Source: an uncultured Bacilli bacterium
GTDB lineage: Bacteria; Bacillota_I; Bacilli_A; RFN20; CAG-631
Assembly (NCBI GenBank): GCA_934202505.1
Contig: CAKPXW010000066.1
Location: 1 to 9,331, forward strand
Length of the DNA stretch: 9,331 nucleotides
Direction of reading: 5' to 3'
Below, one piece after another: positions 1 through 6,728 of the stretch. Under the pieces are notes generated by a model that saw nothing but the letters and a program-made list of their open reading frames with translations, searched no databases and was not told the origin of the DNA. Position numbers and translations under genes: made by a program. Every line of letters starts with the position of its first letter. The stretch's first letter is position 1.

Positions 1-121
1 TAGTATTTTCACTACTTACTGAATCAGTAGCTGGTTTATCACTATTAGAGACATTAGAATTGCAACTAACTATAGAAAGTAATAAAGATAAAGGTGTAAT
101 TAATTTTAATACTTTTTTCAT
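1..121 (-). CDS. N-terminal 40 codons of a third lipoprotein, probably a solute-binding protein (partial)
   Basis: The frame opens with ATG at 121 and runs off the left edge. It encodes a lipoprotein signal peptide: Lys residues at 2, 3 and 6, a hydrophobic core, and a lipobox ending Ile-Val-Ser-Cys with the modified Cys at residue 20. A Ser/Thr/Asn-rich linker follows, much like those of the two lipoproteins upstream. The ribosome-binding site AGGAGG lies 6 bases before the ATG and overlaps the stop codon of the preceding gene, so this is the next gene of the ABC operon. By position and architecture it is probably another membrane-anchored substrate-binding protein, but the ligand-binding domain is outside the window. 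It could also be an unrelated lipoprotein such as a secreted hydrolase. Gene and lipoprotein nature are well supported; the function is inference. Confidence 0.75.
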   Translation of the reverse strand, partial: MKKVLKLITPLSLLLSIVSCNSNVSNSDKPATDSVSSENT

Positions 122-127
122 AATAAA

Positions 128-134
128 CCTCCTA
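128..134 (-). promoter_or_regulatory. RBS fused to upstream stop codon (TAGGAGG)
   Basis: On the minus strand the stop codon TAG (134-132) of the lipoprotein gene overlaps the Shine-Dalgarno AGGAGG (133-128) of the next gene, whose ATG follows 6 bases later. A ribosome terminating here sits on the next initiation site, which suggests translational coupling. The same TAGGAGG arrangement occurs at 4172-4178. Confidence 0.75.
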
Positions 135-1631
135 TACTTTATTACATTCTTCAATTGCTTTTTTAAAGGCAGCTTCTACTGTGATATCATTTTTGCCTGA
201 TAAGGCAGAAGTTAATAAGTCACCTACTGCTTCACGTGCTTCAGAAGAGCCAATAAATGCAGGTGAAGTAAAATAATAATCTTTTTGAGCCACGCAAACT
301 GTAGTTGATAATAAAGCAATATTATCTCCACCATCAGCTTTCTTTAATAGATTTGCATATACTTCATTTTCAGAGCATGATTTTAAAACTGGAGTATATC
401 CTGAAGAAATAGAAAATTGACATTGGAATTCTACATTTGTTGTTAAAAATCTTGCAAGTAACCATGAAGCAACAACTTTATCAACATCATTTTTAGTATT
501 TAAAATACAAACAGATGGTCCTTGTTCGATAACTTTTTTATTATCTTCATCCATTTGTGGAATTGTTGTAATTCCAACTTCCCATGGATAAACGCCATTT
601 ACTTTTTCAGGTCTTTGATAAGTTGCACCTGCTGATGAACCAATTGACATATATGAACGGTTTTTATCTGCTAAGAATAATCCTGATGTATAAGCTCCAT
701 ATAAATCTTTTGTTGTAACCCAACCATTTAAATACCATGTTTTTAAGGTGGATACAAAAGCTTGGTTTACGGCATTATCAAATAAATAATGAGGTTCACT
801 AGCACTTGTATATGGACTTCCCATTTGTTCGCACATTGTGATAAACCAGTTAGAAGATGAATCATAACCTAAAGGAGTTGACCCTGGATCAATTTCTTTA
901 ATTTTTTGGCATACATATTCCATAGATGAAACATCTTTATCACCTTCTGAAAACCAGTGATCTGGAACAGTTAAATTGTTTTTTGTAAAGAAAGTTTTAT
1001 CATAATATAAAACTTCTGTTGATTTTGAAAATGGTAGACAATGCATTGTTTTATCATCAATGACATATCCTTCATTCCAATAAGCATCTACAAAGTCATT
1101 AATTTGAGTTTCATTTAAACCATAAGTTAAAGTCCCATCAGCATTTGTTTGTTGATTATAGATAAATTCATTTAAATCAACTACTACTTTTGCTTTATTA
1201 TATTTAGCAATATGATCTGGATAGCAATATGCAATATCACAATCAGATTTTTTGGAAGAAATTTCTGTTACTAATTGATTGGAAATATCATCATATGTAC
1301 CAATTTGACGGTGTAATACTTTAATATTTGGATAAATTTCATTAAAATCATCTAAATACAAATCAAGAACTCTTTGTAGATTATCCCCCATTGTATGATA
1401 GAAATTGATTTCAATTTCTTTATTTGTAGGGAATGTATAATTTTCTGGCAATATTTTTGTAGTCTCTTCTGAAACTGAAGTTTGACTGCTTCCATTCGAG
1501 GAAGCAGTACTTTCTTCAGTGTTTGTTATATTTGAATTGCTAGTATTTGTACTATCATTATTGTTATTACATGATGTAATCGACAATGCAAATAAAGCTG
1601 TAAGTAAAATATTTCTATAATTATTATTCAT
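132..1631 (-). CDS. Extracellular solute-binding lipoprotein of CUT1 ABC transporter (UgpB-like), second paralog
   Basis: This 499-residue protein is a family 1 solute-binding protein that would capture a sugar or sugar derivative outside the cell and deliver it to the permeases encoded upstream. Residues 1-20 form a signal peptide with lipobox Ile-Thr-Ser and lipidated Cys21; residues 22-60 are an Asn/Ser/Thr-rich linker. The binding fold begins near INFYHTMGD (residues 75-83) and continues with FNEIYPNI, LPFSKSTEVLYY, GAYTSGLF, SIGSSAGAT and, near the C-terminus, TSPAFIGSSEAR. It is clearly paralogous to the gene at 1633-3189, with well over half the residues identical by eye. The ATG at 1631 is chosen because it starts a proper signal peptide one base after the upstream stop; a TTG at 1646 would add five residues. 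No good Shine-Dalgarno is visible, so translation probably depends on the preceding gene. UgpB-like refers to fold and motifs; glycerol-3-phosphate as ligand is not shown. Confidence 0.9.
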   Translation of the reverse strand: MNNNYRNILLTALFALSITSCNNNNDSTNTSNSNITNTEESTASSNGSSQTSVSEETTKILPENYTFPTNKEIEINFYHTMGDNLQRVLDLYLDDFNEIYPNIKVLHRQIGTYDDISNQLVTEISSKKSDCDIAYCYPDHIAKYNKAKVVVDLNEFIYNQQTNADGTLTYGLNETQINDFVDAYWNEGYVIDDKTMHCLPFSKSTEVLYYDKTFFTKNNLTVPDHWFSEGDKDVSSMEYVCQKIKEIDPGSTPLGYDSSSNWFITMCEQMGSPYTSASEPHYLFDNAVNQAFVSTLKTWYLNGWVTTKDLYGAYTSGLFLADKNRSYMSIGSSAGATYQRPEKVNGVYPWEVGITTIPQMDEDNKKVIEQGPSVCILNTKNDVDKVVASWLLARFLTTNVEFQCQFSISSGYTPVLKSCSENEVYANLLKKADGGDNIALLSTTVCVAQKDYYFTSPAFIGSSEAREAVGDLLTSALSGKNDITVEAAFKKAIEECNKV

Positions 1632-1632
1632 A

Positions 1633-3189
1633 TTAAGAATTTGCAATACATGCAGCTACTGCTTCTTCAAATAATTGTTCAATTGTTTTATCATTTGTTG
1701 AAAGAGCTGCTACTAATAAATCCCCAACTTGATCACGTGCTTCAGAAGAGCCAATAAATGCAGGTGATGTATAATAATAATCAACTTGCTCCATACATAC
1801 TTTAGTAGATAAAGCTGCTACTCCATCGCCACCATTTGCCTTAGCAAGATGAGCTTTGAATGTATCATTATTCATAACAGATTCAATAACTGGAACATAA
1901 CCAGATTTAATAGAAAATTCAGCTTGGAAAGCAACAGAAGTAGTTAAAAATTTAGTAAATAACCAAGAAGCTAAAACTTCAAGATCGTTAGTACCTTTAT
2001 TAAAAATACAAATTGAAGGTCCTTGAGAAATAACTTTTTGATTGTCCTCATCCATTTGTGGAATTGGAGCAATTCCTACTTCAAATGGATAATTTCCATC
2101 TTCACCTTTTGTAGGTCTTTGATGTGTTGCACCAGCAGATGAACCAATTGACATATAAGAATGTGTTTCACCAGCAGTTACATTAGTAAATAAACCAGAT
2201 GTATAAGCACCATAAATTTGTTGAGTTGTAACAAGACCTTCTTGATACCAAGTTTTAAAATCTGAAACAAAACTTCTATTTACAGTATTATTAAATAAGA
2301 AATGATTACCAGTTGCACTAGTATATGGGCTTCCTAATTGTTCACACATTGTGATAAACCAGTTTGCTTCTGAATCATATCCTAAAGGAATTGAATTTGA
2401 ATCAAGTTGTTTAATCTTTTTGCATACATATTCCATAGAAGTTGTATCATTATCAAATTCTGAAAACCAATGAGTAGGAACTTCTAATCCATTTGCATCA
2501 AAGAATGTTTTATTGTAGTATAAAACTTCTGTTGATTTTGAAAATGGTAATGTATACATTGAACCATCGCCAAATTGTAATCCTTCTTGCCAATATCCTG
2601 GAACGAAATCATCAATTTGTTCTTGTGTTAAACCATATGTTTCATCGTAAATTAAATTTTCAAGTTTTACTACACGTTTAGTTTTATTATATAAAGCAAC
2701 ATGATCAGGATAGCAATAAGCAAGACTTGGACCTTCTCCTATTGAAAGTTCAGTTTTAACTTGATCTCTTACATCATCATAGCCACCAATTTGTTGATGT
2801 TTAACTTCAATATTTGGATATATTTCATTAAATTCTTCAATAGCTGGTTCTAATACTTTTTGTAAAGAATCCCCCATTGTATGATAGAAATTAATAGTTA
2901 CTTCTTCATTATTATATCCACCTTCTGGAATCTTATAATCAGCCAAAGTATCTTTAGAAGGAGTTTGGCTTGAAGAATCAGATGGTGTTGTAGATGAGTT
3001 ATCTGATGGATTAACACTTGGAGCTTCTGCATCTGATGGAGTAGTACTAGTTGTTCCTGATTCAGATGGCTTTACAATTGGTTGCTCTGATTGTTCTGTA
3101 GAGCCTTTAGTACTAGAATCTCCAGCATTTGCACCACAAGATGCTAATAACGTTGACAAAGATAAAGCTAATAATAAATTTTTTTTCAT
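1633..3189 (-). CDS. Extracellular solute-binding lipoprotein of CUT1 ABC transporter (UgpB-like), first paralog
   Basis: This 518-residue family 1 solute-binding protein is the first of the lipoproteins following the permease genes. Residues 1-17 are a signal peptide (Lys2, Lys3, hydrophobic core, lipobox Leu-Ala-Ser) with lipidated Cys18. Residues 19-85 are a Ser/Thr/Pro linker containing several Pro-Ser-Asp units, likely a flexible tether through the cell envelope. The binding domain starts at about residue 97 (TINFYHTMGD). It shares FNEIYPNI, AYCYPDH, LPFSKSTEVLYY, NWFITMCEQ, SYMSIGSSAGAT and TSPAFIGSSEAR with the downstream paralog. The C-terminal FLTTSVAFQAEFSIKSGYVPV segment matches the conserved FLTSPEVQ-to-GYLPV region of UgpB/MalE-type proteins. 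The ATG at 3189 is preceded by a purine-rich AAAGGAAAAG site and lies 18 bases after the permease stop. The ligand is unknown: no metabolic gene accompanies the operon here. Confidence 0.92.
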   Translation of the reverse strand: MKKNLLLALSLSTLLASCGANAGDSSTKGSTEQSEQPIVKPSESGTTSTTPSDAEAPSVNPSDNSSTTPSDSSSQTPSKDTLADYKIPEGGYNNEEVTINFYHTMGDSLQKVLEPAIEEFNEIYPNIEVKHQQIGGYDDVRDQVKTELSIGEGPSLAYCYPDHVALYNKTKRVVKLENLIYDETYGLTQEQIDDFVPGYWQEGLQFGDGSMYTLPFSKSTEVLYYNKTFFDANGLEVPTHWFSEFDNDTTSMEYVCKKIKQLDSNSIPLGYDSEANWFITMCEQLGSPYTSATGNHFLFNNTVNRSFVSDFKTWYQEGLVTTQQIYGAYTSGLFTNVTAGETHSYMSIGSSAGATHQRPTKGEDGNYPFEVGIAPIPQMDEDNQKVISQGPSICIFNKGTNDLEVLASWLFTKFLTTSVAFQAEFSIKSGYVPVIESVMNNDTFKAHLAKANGGDGVAALSTKVCMEQVDYYYTSPAFIGSSEARDQVGDLLVAALSTNDKTIEQLFEEAVAACIANS

Positions 3190-3207
3190 TTTCTTTTCCT
3201 TTCTTTT

Positions 3208-4164
3208 TTAACCTTTAATACCTGATCTTGATACACCAGCCATAATGTATTTTCTTAAGAAGATAAATACTAAAAATAATGGTAATGATACAAGAGCAAC
3301 TGCCGCCATTTGGACTGGATAATTTGTTTCATCCGTATTATCCTTAAACGCAGTACGCAAACCATTTGTAATTAAATGGTGAGCTTTTGATGATGTAACC
3401 AAACGAGGCCATATATAGGTATTCCATGCACCCATCATTTTCAAAATTGTAATTGAAACTAGAGTTGGCATAGATAAAGGTATCATAACTTTTAATAAAT
3501 ATTTCATATCTGATGTACCATCAACTTTTGCAGCAAGGTACAATTCATTTGGGATTTGTAAAAAGTTTTGTCTAAGTAAATAAATATAAAATACAGATAC
3601 CAAGAATGGAACTATTAATACAGTATAAGTATCTTTCCACCCAAACGCTGATACAGTGGCATAATTAGTGATAGTAAATAATTCACCAGGTATCATCATT
3701 GTTGCAAGCAAACCAGAAAATAATAGAGTTTTCCCTTTAAATTCAAGTCTTGCAAAAGCGAAAGCACATAATACAGTAATAACTAGAGATAATATTGTTG
3801 AAATAATTCCAACATAACAAGTATTAATAAATAATATTCCAAGGTTAGCTGTAGAAAAAGCATCAACATAGTTGCCAAACTTCAAACTTCTTGGAAAAAA
3901 TGTTGGAATTGGTTCTTTATATTCTGCAAGTGATTTTAAAGAAGAGTTAATCATCCAATAAAATGGGAATAAGATAATAACTGCTATAAATACTAAGAAA
4001 ATATATACTAATATATTAATTATTATTTTAGCAATTTTAGCATTACGTTCTACTTCTTTTATATCGTTTTTTGCATAATCGATTTGTTCTTTATGAAACA
4101 TTTTTTTGAATTTCCCATTATTAGAAGTTTCTTTTAAATTACTAGTTTCGATATTTTCACTCAT
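3208..4164 (-). CDS. Carbohydrate ABC transporter permease, MalG/UgpE-like
   Basis: This 318-residue inner permease subunit of a CUT1 importer pairs with the product of 4176-5474 to form the translocation pore. About six membrane segments are visible: the first at residues 46-72 (ends FPFYWMINSSLK, typical of MalG homologs), then near 108-136, 146-166, 179-196, 230-248 and 284-303. The cytoplasmic EAA loop that docks on the ATPase is LYLAAKVDGTSDMKYLLKVMIPLSMP (208-233), in two parts LYLAAKVDGTSDM and KYLLKVMIPLSMP. The C-terminus AGVSRSGIKG matches the family's usual ending. The charged cytoplasmic N-terminus of about 45 residues is longer than usual. The ATG at 4164 has AGGAGG 7 bases upstream, overlapping the stop of the preceding permease gene, so the two are translationally coupled. 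Length and motifs are normal and no damage is seen. Confidence 0.95.
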   Translation of the reverse strand: MSENIETSNLKETSNNGKFKKMFHKEQIDYAKNDIKEVERNAKIAKIIINILVYIFLVFIAVIILFPFYWMINSSLKSLAEYKEPIPTFFPRSLKFGNYVDAFSTANLGILFINTCYVGIISTILSLVITVLCAFAFARLEFKGKTLLFSGLLATMMIPGELFTITNYATVSAFGWKDTYTVLIVPFLVSVFYIYLLRQNFLQIPNELYLAAKVDGTSDMKYLLKVMIPLSMPTLVSITILKMMGAWNTYIWPRLVTSSKAHHLITNGLRTAFKDNTDETNYPVQMAAVALVSLPLFLVFIFLRKYIMAGVSRSGIKG

Positions 4165-4171
4165 AATTTTA

Positions 4172-4178
4172 CCTCCTA
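4172..4178 (-). promoter_or_regulatory. RBS fused to upstream stop codon (TAGGAGG)
   Basis: The TAG stop (4178-4176) of the MalF-like permease gene overlaps the AGGAGG (4177-4172) of the MalG-like gene, whose ATG begins at 4164. This couples synthesis of the two pore subunits, which are needed in equal amounts. Confidence 0.75.
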
Positions 4179-5474
4179 ATAATGAACTTTCTTCTTACTA
4201 ACATATAAGTTAATAAGTGTAACTAACATAATAATTGCAAATAGAATTAAAGCAGCAGCTGAAGCAACACCATATGAATCTTTTGAAATTTGATCATAGA
4301 TATATCCAACCATTGTATTCATAGTGCCTTTTTGACCAGCAGCCCCCATTTTTTCGCCAAATATACCAACTATACTTGTATATTCTTTAAAACCACCAAT
4401 AAAAGCAGTAATTACAACGTAAGCAATCATTGGAGAAAGAAGTGGTACTGTAATTCTTCCAAAAATAGTAACTCTTGATGCTCCATCAATTTTTGCGGCA
4501 TCATAATATTGTTTATTAACTGATTGCAATCCCCCAAGTAAAATTAAAATTTTAAAAGGTAAAGCATTCCATACAATATAAATGACCATTACAGTCATAT
4601 TAGCAGTTTTAGAAGATCCTGCATTAATCCAGTTAACAGGTTTTGCACCAAAGGCTGTTAAAATATTATTTACAATACCCATAGATGTAGCTTTATAACC
4701 ATATTCGACTTGTTCAATTTTAATGAAGTCACTCGACATTAAAAATTTTTTTATTCTTTCCAAATCTTCAGGGCTAACAGTAAGTATCGCTTCTTCATTT
4801 GTTACACTAATAGCTAGTATAGCTGCATCATTAGCACCATTTTCAGCACAAACATAATCAAATAATGTTTGTCTTTGGATAGAAATAGCAACATTTGTAT
4901 CAAGATTTGCAAGTTTAATAATTTCTTTAGCTATAGCTCTATCTATGCCACAACTATTTGCAAATTGACCAAAAGTAAATGTACCTTCTGCCGTATACGT
5001 TGTTTGAATATATCGATTAAATAAATCATCAATATTTCCTTCATAGATATCTACACGCACTGGTGCATAACCTATCATATTAAACATCATAGCAAATACC
5101 ATTCCAATTGCAATTGAATTGGTAACATATGGCAAGAAATAAATAGTTTGGAAAACTTTAGAAAAATGAGGAATATTATTTAAAAATACAGCAATAAGTA
5201 AGGCAATAAAACATGATAGTGGTACAGTTAATACTGTAAGTAACATAGTGTTTGAAAGACATGTTTTAAAGTCGGCATAAGTGATAACATCAACAAAGTT
5301 TTTAAATCCTACTTTCCAAGATGAATCACCGCCAACATTTTCAAGTGGTGAATAGCCTTCAAGAAAAGCAAGTCTTACGGTATTGAAGATTGGATATACA
5401 GTAAAGATAGCAAGAAGCACAAGTGCTGGAGCTAAATATATCCAAGCTTTCCATTTATGCTTAGTATCAACCAT
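4176..5474 (-). CDS. Carbohydrate ABC transporter permease, MalF/UgpA-like, with large external insert
   Basis: This 432-residue pore subunit partners the MalG-like permease. Membrane segments are visible at about residues 11-33, 72-98, 108-131, 291-313, 345-366 and 403-425. The cytoplasmic EAA loop is at 323-348 (YYDAAKIDGAS, then RITVPLLSP). Typical 6-segment UgpA/LacF-like permeases have about 290-310 residues. The excess here is a single extra segment, about residues 134-264, between segments 3 and 4. After it the normal family sequence resumes (GIVNNILTAFGAKPVNWI). By the positive-inside pattern and the cytoplasmic EAA loop the insert faces outward, where E. coli MalF carries its P2 loop that touches maltose-binding protein. 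It may therefore contact the lipoproteins of this operon; that is inference. The ATG at 5474 begins 2 bases after the ATPase stop, with AGAAGG 9 bases upstream inside the ATPase gene. Confidence 0.94.
   Translation of the reverse strand: MVDTKHKWKAWIYLAPALVLLAIFTVYPIFNTVRLAFLEGYSPLENVGGDSSWKVGFKNFVDVITYADFKTCLSNTMLLTVLTVPLSCFIALLIAVFLNNIPHFSKVFQTIYFLPYVTNSIAIGMVFAMMFNMIGYAPVRVDIYEGNIDDLFNRYIQTTYTAEGTFTFGQFANSCGIDRAIAKEIIKLANLDTNVAISIQRQTLFDYVCAENGANDAAILAISVTNEEAILTVSPEDLERIKKFLMSSDFIKIEQVEYGYKATSMGIVNNILTAFGAKPVNWINAGSSKTANMTVMVIYIVWNALPFKILILLGGLQSVNKQYYDAAKIDGASRVTIFGRITVPLLSPMIAYVVITAFIGGFKEYTSIVGIFGEKMGAAGQKGTMNTMVGYIYDQISKDSYGVASAAALILFAIIMLVTLINLYVSKKKVHY
4683..5075 (-). other. Insert of ~130 residues in permease external loop
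   Basis: This part encodes residues 134-264 of the MalF-like permease. The segment has no hydrophobic stretch long enough to cross the membrane and looks mostly helical (for example IAKEIIKLANL and SPEDLERIKKFLMSSDF), with two Cys (175, 209). Removing it leaves about 302 residues, the normal length for the family. I do not recognise the insert as a known domain. Confidence 0.7.
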
Positions 5475-5476
5475 AA

Positions 5477-6562
5477 TTATTTACCTTCTAAATATATTCT
5501 TTCTTCTGTTTCGACATTAAAGATAAATACTTTATGTGGTTTTAAAGAAAACTTAACAATCTCTTGATCTTCACGAATTTTAATATCAGAGTCAACTATT
5601 GATCTAATAATTGGAGATTCTGCAACAGCATTAGTAGAAACAATTGAACTATCTCTTCCCATTACTTCTACGCTTTGAACTTTACAAGTAAGTGGACCAT
5701 TATCGTCAACAATGAATCCTTCAGGACGAATACCGACATAAACATCTTGATCAGGGACATTAGCTTCCATAACATCTTCATTTCCAATAAATAATCTATT
5801 ATTTTTTACAGTACCCTTAAATACATTAATAGGTGGTGTTCCTAAAAATTTAGCAACAAATAAATTATTTGGATTATCATAAACTTCTTGTGGTTTATCA
5901 ATTTGTTGAATAACTCCAAGTTTCATAACTACAATTAAATCTGAAATTGACATTGCTTCTTCTTGGTCATGTGTTACGAAAATAGTAGTAACTTTTGTAT
6001 CACGTTGGATACGTTTGATTTCTTCTCTTGTTTGTAAACGCAAACGTGCATCAAGATTTGATAATGGTTCATCAAGTAGTAATACACTAGGCTTTTTTAC
6101 AAGAGCACGAGCAATAGCAACTCTTTGTTGTTGTCCACCTGATAATTCGCTTGGTTTTCTATCAAGTAAATTATCAATTTGAACAAGTTTAGCAGCATTT
6201 AATACTCGTTCAAACATTTCTGACTTAGGACATTTTTGATTTTGAAGTGGAAACATAATATTTTGCTTTACTGTCATATGAGGATATAAAGCATAATTTT
6301 GGAATACTAATCCTACTCCTCTTTTTTCAGGTGGTAAATCTGTAACGTCATCTTCTCCGAAGATAATTTTGCCTGAAGTTGGCTTTTGTAAACCACTTAG
6401 CATATAGAGTGTAGTTGATTTACCACACCCAGAAGGGCCAAGCAAGCCAATTAATTTTCCATCTGGAATTTCAAAGTTGAAATTATTTACTGCAATAACT
6501 TCTTCTCCGTCTTTATGCCTAGATGGGAAAATTTTAGTTAGGTCTTGTAATACGACTTTCAT
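5477..6562 (-). CDS. Sugar ABC transporter ATP-binding protein, MsmK/UgpC/MalK-like
   Basis: This 361-residue ATPase drives the importer by hydrolysing ATP at the cytoplasmic face. All motifs are intact: Walker A GPSGCGKST (42-50), Q-loop in FQNYALYPHMTV (87-98, Gln88), ABC signature LSGGQQQR (140-147), Walker B LLLDEP (161-166), D-loop SNLD (168-171) and switch His199 in FVTHDQEEAMSISD. A C-terminal regulatory TOBE/OB region (about 240-355) includes VGIRPEGF (276-283), as in the MalK/UgpC group. It is the first gene of the operon, an uncommon order, since binding-protein genes often come first. The ATG at 6562 begins the conserved N-terminus; its AGGAGG lies 14 bases upstream, longer than the usual 5-9. 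MsmK-type ATPases sometimes serve several sugar importers, so this one may do more than energise its neighbours. Exact sugar is unknown. Confidence 0.96.
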   Translation of the reverse strand: MKVVLQDLTKIFPSRHKDGEEVIAVNNFNFEIPDGKLIGLLGPSGCGKSTTLYMLSGLQKPTSGKIIFGEDDVTDLPPEKRGVGLVFQNYALYPHMTVKQNIMFPLQNQKCPKSEMFERVLNAAKLVQIDNLLDRKPSELSGGQQQRVAIARALVKKPSVLLLDEPLSNLDARLRLQTREEIKRIQRDTKVTTIFVTHDQEEAMSISDLIVVMKLGVIQQIDKPQEVYDNPNNLFVAKFLGTPPINVFKGTVKNNRLFIGNEDVMEANVPDQDVYVGIRPEGFIVDDNGPLTCKVQSVEVMGRDSSIVSTNAVAESPIIRSIVDSDIKIREDQEIVKFSLKPHKVFIFNVETEERIYLEGK

Positions 6563-6572
6563 AAATCTGGAA

Positions 6573-6593
6573 TAAACCTCCTTAAATGGTTTA
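6573..6593 (-). promoter_or_regulatory. ATPase RBS (AGGAGG, long spacing) inside a small inverted repeat
   Basis: AGGAGG (6582-6577) is the only Shine-Dalgarno upstream of the ATPase ATG, 14 bases away. It overlaps a 6-bp inverted repeat (TAAACC at 6593-6588 with GGTTTA at 6578-6573 on the minus strand). Folding the mRNA there would pair the last GG of the site and leave AAGGA in the loop. The stem is short, so any effect on translation is uncertain. Confidence 0.4.
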
Positions 6594-6594
6594 A

Positions 6595-6621
6595 TACTAT
6601 TTTACATAACAAAAAATAGTA
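6595..6621 (-). repeat. 9-bp perfect inverted repeat in ABC operon leader
   Basis: TACTATTTT (plus strand 6595-6603) and AAAATAGTA (6613-6621) are perfect inverted copies separated by 9 bases. In the transcript they could form an A/U-rich hairpin just upstream of the ribosome-binding region; as DNA they could be a binding site. No U-run follows directly, so it is not a classic terminator. Confidence 0.45.
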
Positions 6622-6623
6622 CC

Positions 6624-6639
6624 TTTATGTATACATAAA
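6624..6639. promoter_or_regulatory. 16-bp perfect palindrome, probable operator of ABC operon
   Basis: TTTATGTATACATAAA is a perfect 16-bp palindrome. It lies immediately downstream of the proposed -10 box of the ABC operon and would cover the transcription start, a classic place for repression. The core TGTATACA fits the general GT-nn-AC pattern of GntR-family operators, and its TTATGT/ACATAA arms recur at 7197-7208. It lacks the central CG of CcpA cre and most LacI-family sites. The binding protein is not identified. Confidence 0.5.
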
Positions 6640-6640
6640 T

Positions 6641-6649
6641 ATGATACCA
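6641..6649 (-). promoter_or_regulatory. Probable extended -10 promoter of ABC operon
   Basis: On the minus strand TGG-TATCAT (6649-6641) matches an extended -10 element (TGn plus five of six bases of TATAAT). It follows the terminator of the upstream gene and would start transcription near 6634, about 70 bases before the ATPase ATG. No good -35 box is present at 17 bases, as is common for extended -10 promoters. Confidence 0.4.
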
Positions 6650-6674
6650 CAAGTTAAAAGATTAGAAAAGAAAA

Positions 6675-6700
6675 AAAAGAAAAAAAGGGCCAAATGGCCC
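6675..6700 (-). terminator. Rho-independent terminator of the antitoxin-like gene
   Basis: On the minus strand GGGCC-ATTT-GGCCC (6700-6687) forms a strong G/C hairpin, the only such G/C block in the region, followed by TTTTTT and further T-rich sequence. It lies 28 bases after the TAA of the gene at 6729-7163 and separates it from the ABC operon promoter. The plus strand has no T-run after the hairpin, so it works in one direction only. Confidence 0.9.
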
Positions 6701-6728
6701 AACCTAAAGAGAAAATAATTAGGGAGAA

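Noticed and set aside
1632..1646. TTG start at 1646 for the second lipoprotein, overlapping the previous gene
   Set aside because: It would add MQILN before a signal peptide that is already complete from the ATG at 1631, and no ribosome-binding site supports it.
2493..2681. Plus-strand open frame of 62 codons
   Set aside because: It is fully antisense to the first solute-binding lipoprotein gene, has no ribosome-binding site and its product looks like random AT-rich translation.
4290..4478. Plus-strand open frame of 62 codons
   Set aside because: It lies antisense inside the MalF-like permease gene, is rich in Asn/Ser as expected of a shadow frame, and has no promoter or ribosome-binding site.
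1..6562. Assignment as a glycerol-3-phosphate (ugp) or maltose (mal) operon
   Set aside because: Motifs fit the CUT1 family generally, but no diagnostic enzyme gene is in the window, so gene symbols implying a ligand were left out.
6624..6639. CcpA catabolite-responsive element at the ABC promoter
   Set aside because: The palindrome lacks the central CG and the WTGNNARCG pattern of cre sites; no other cre-like sequence was seen nearby.
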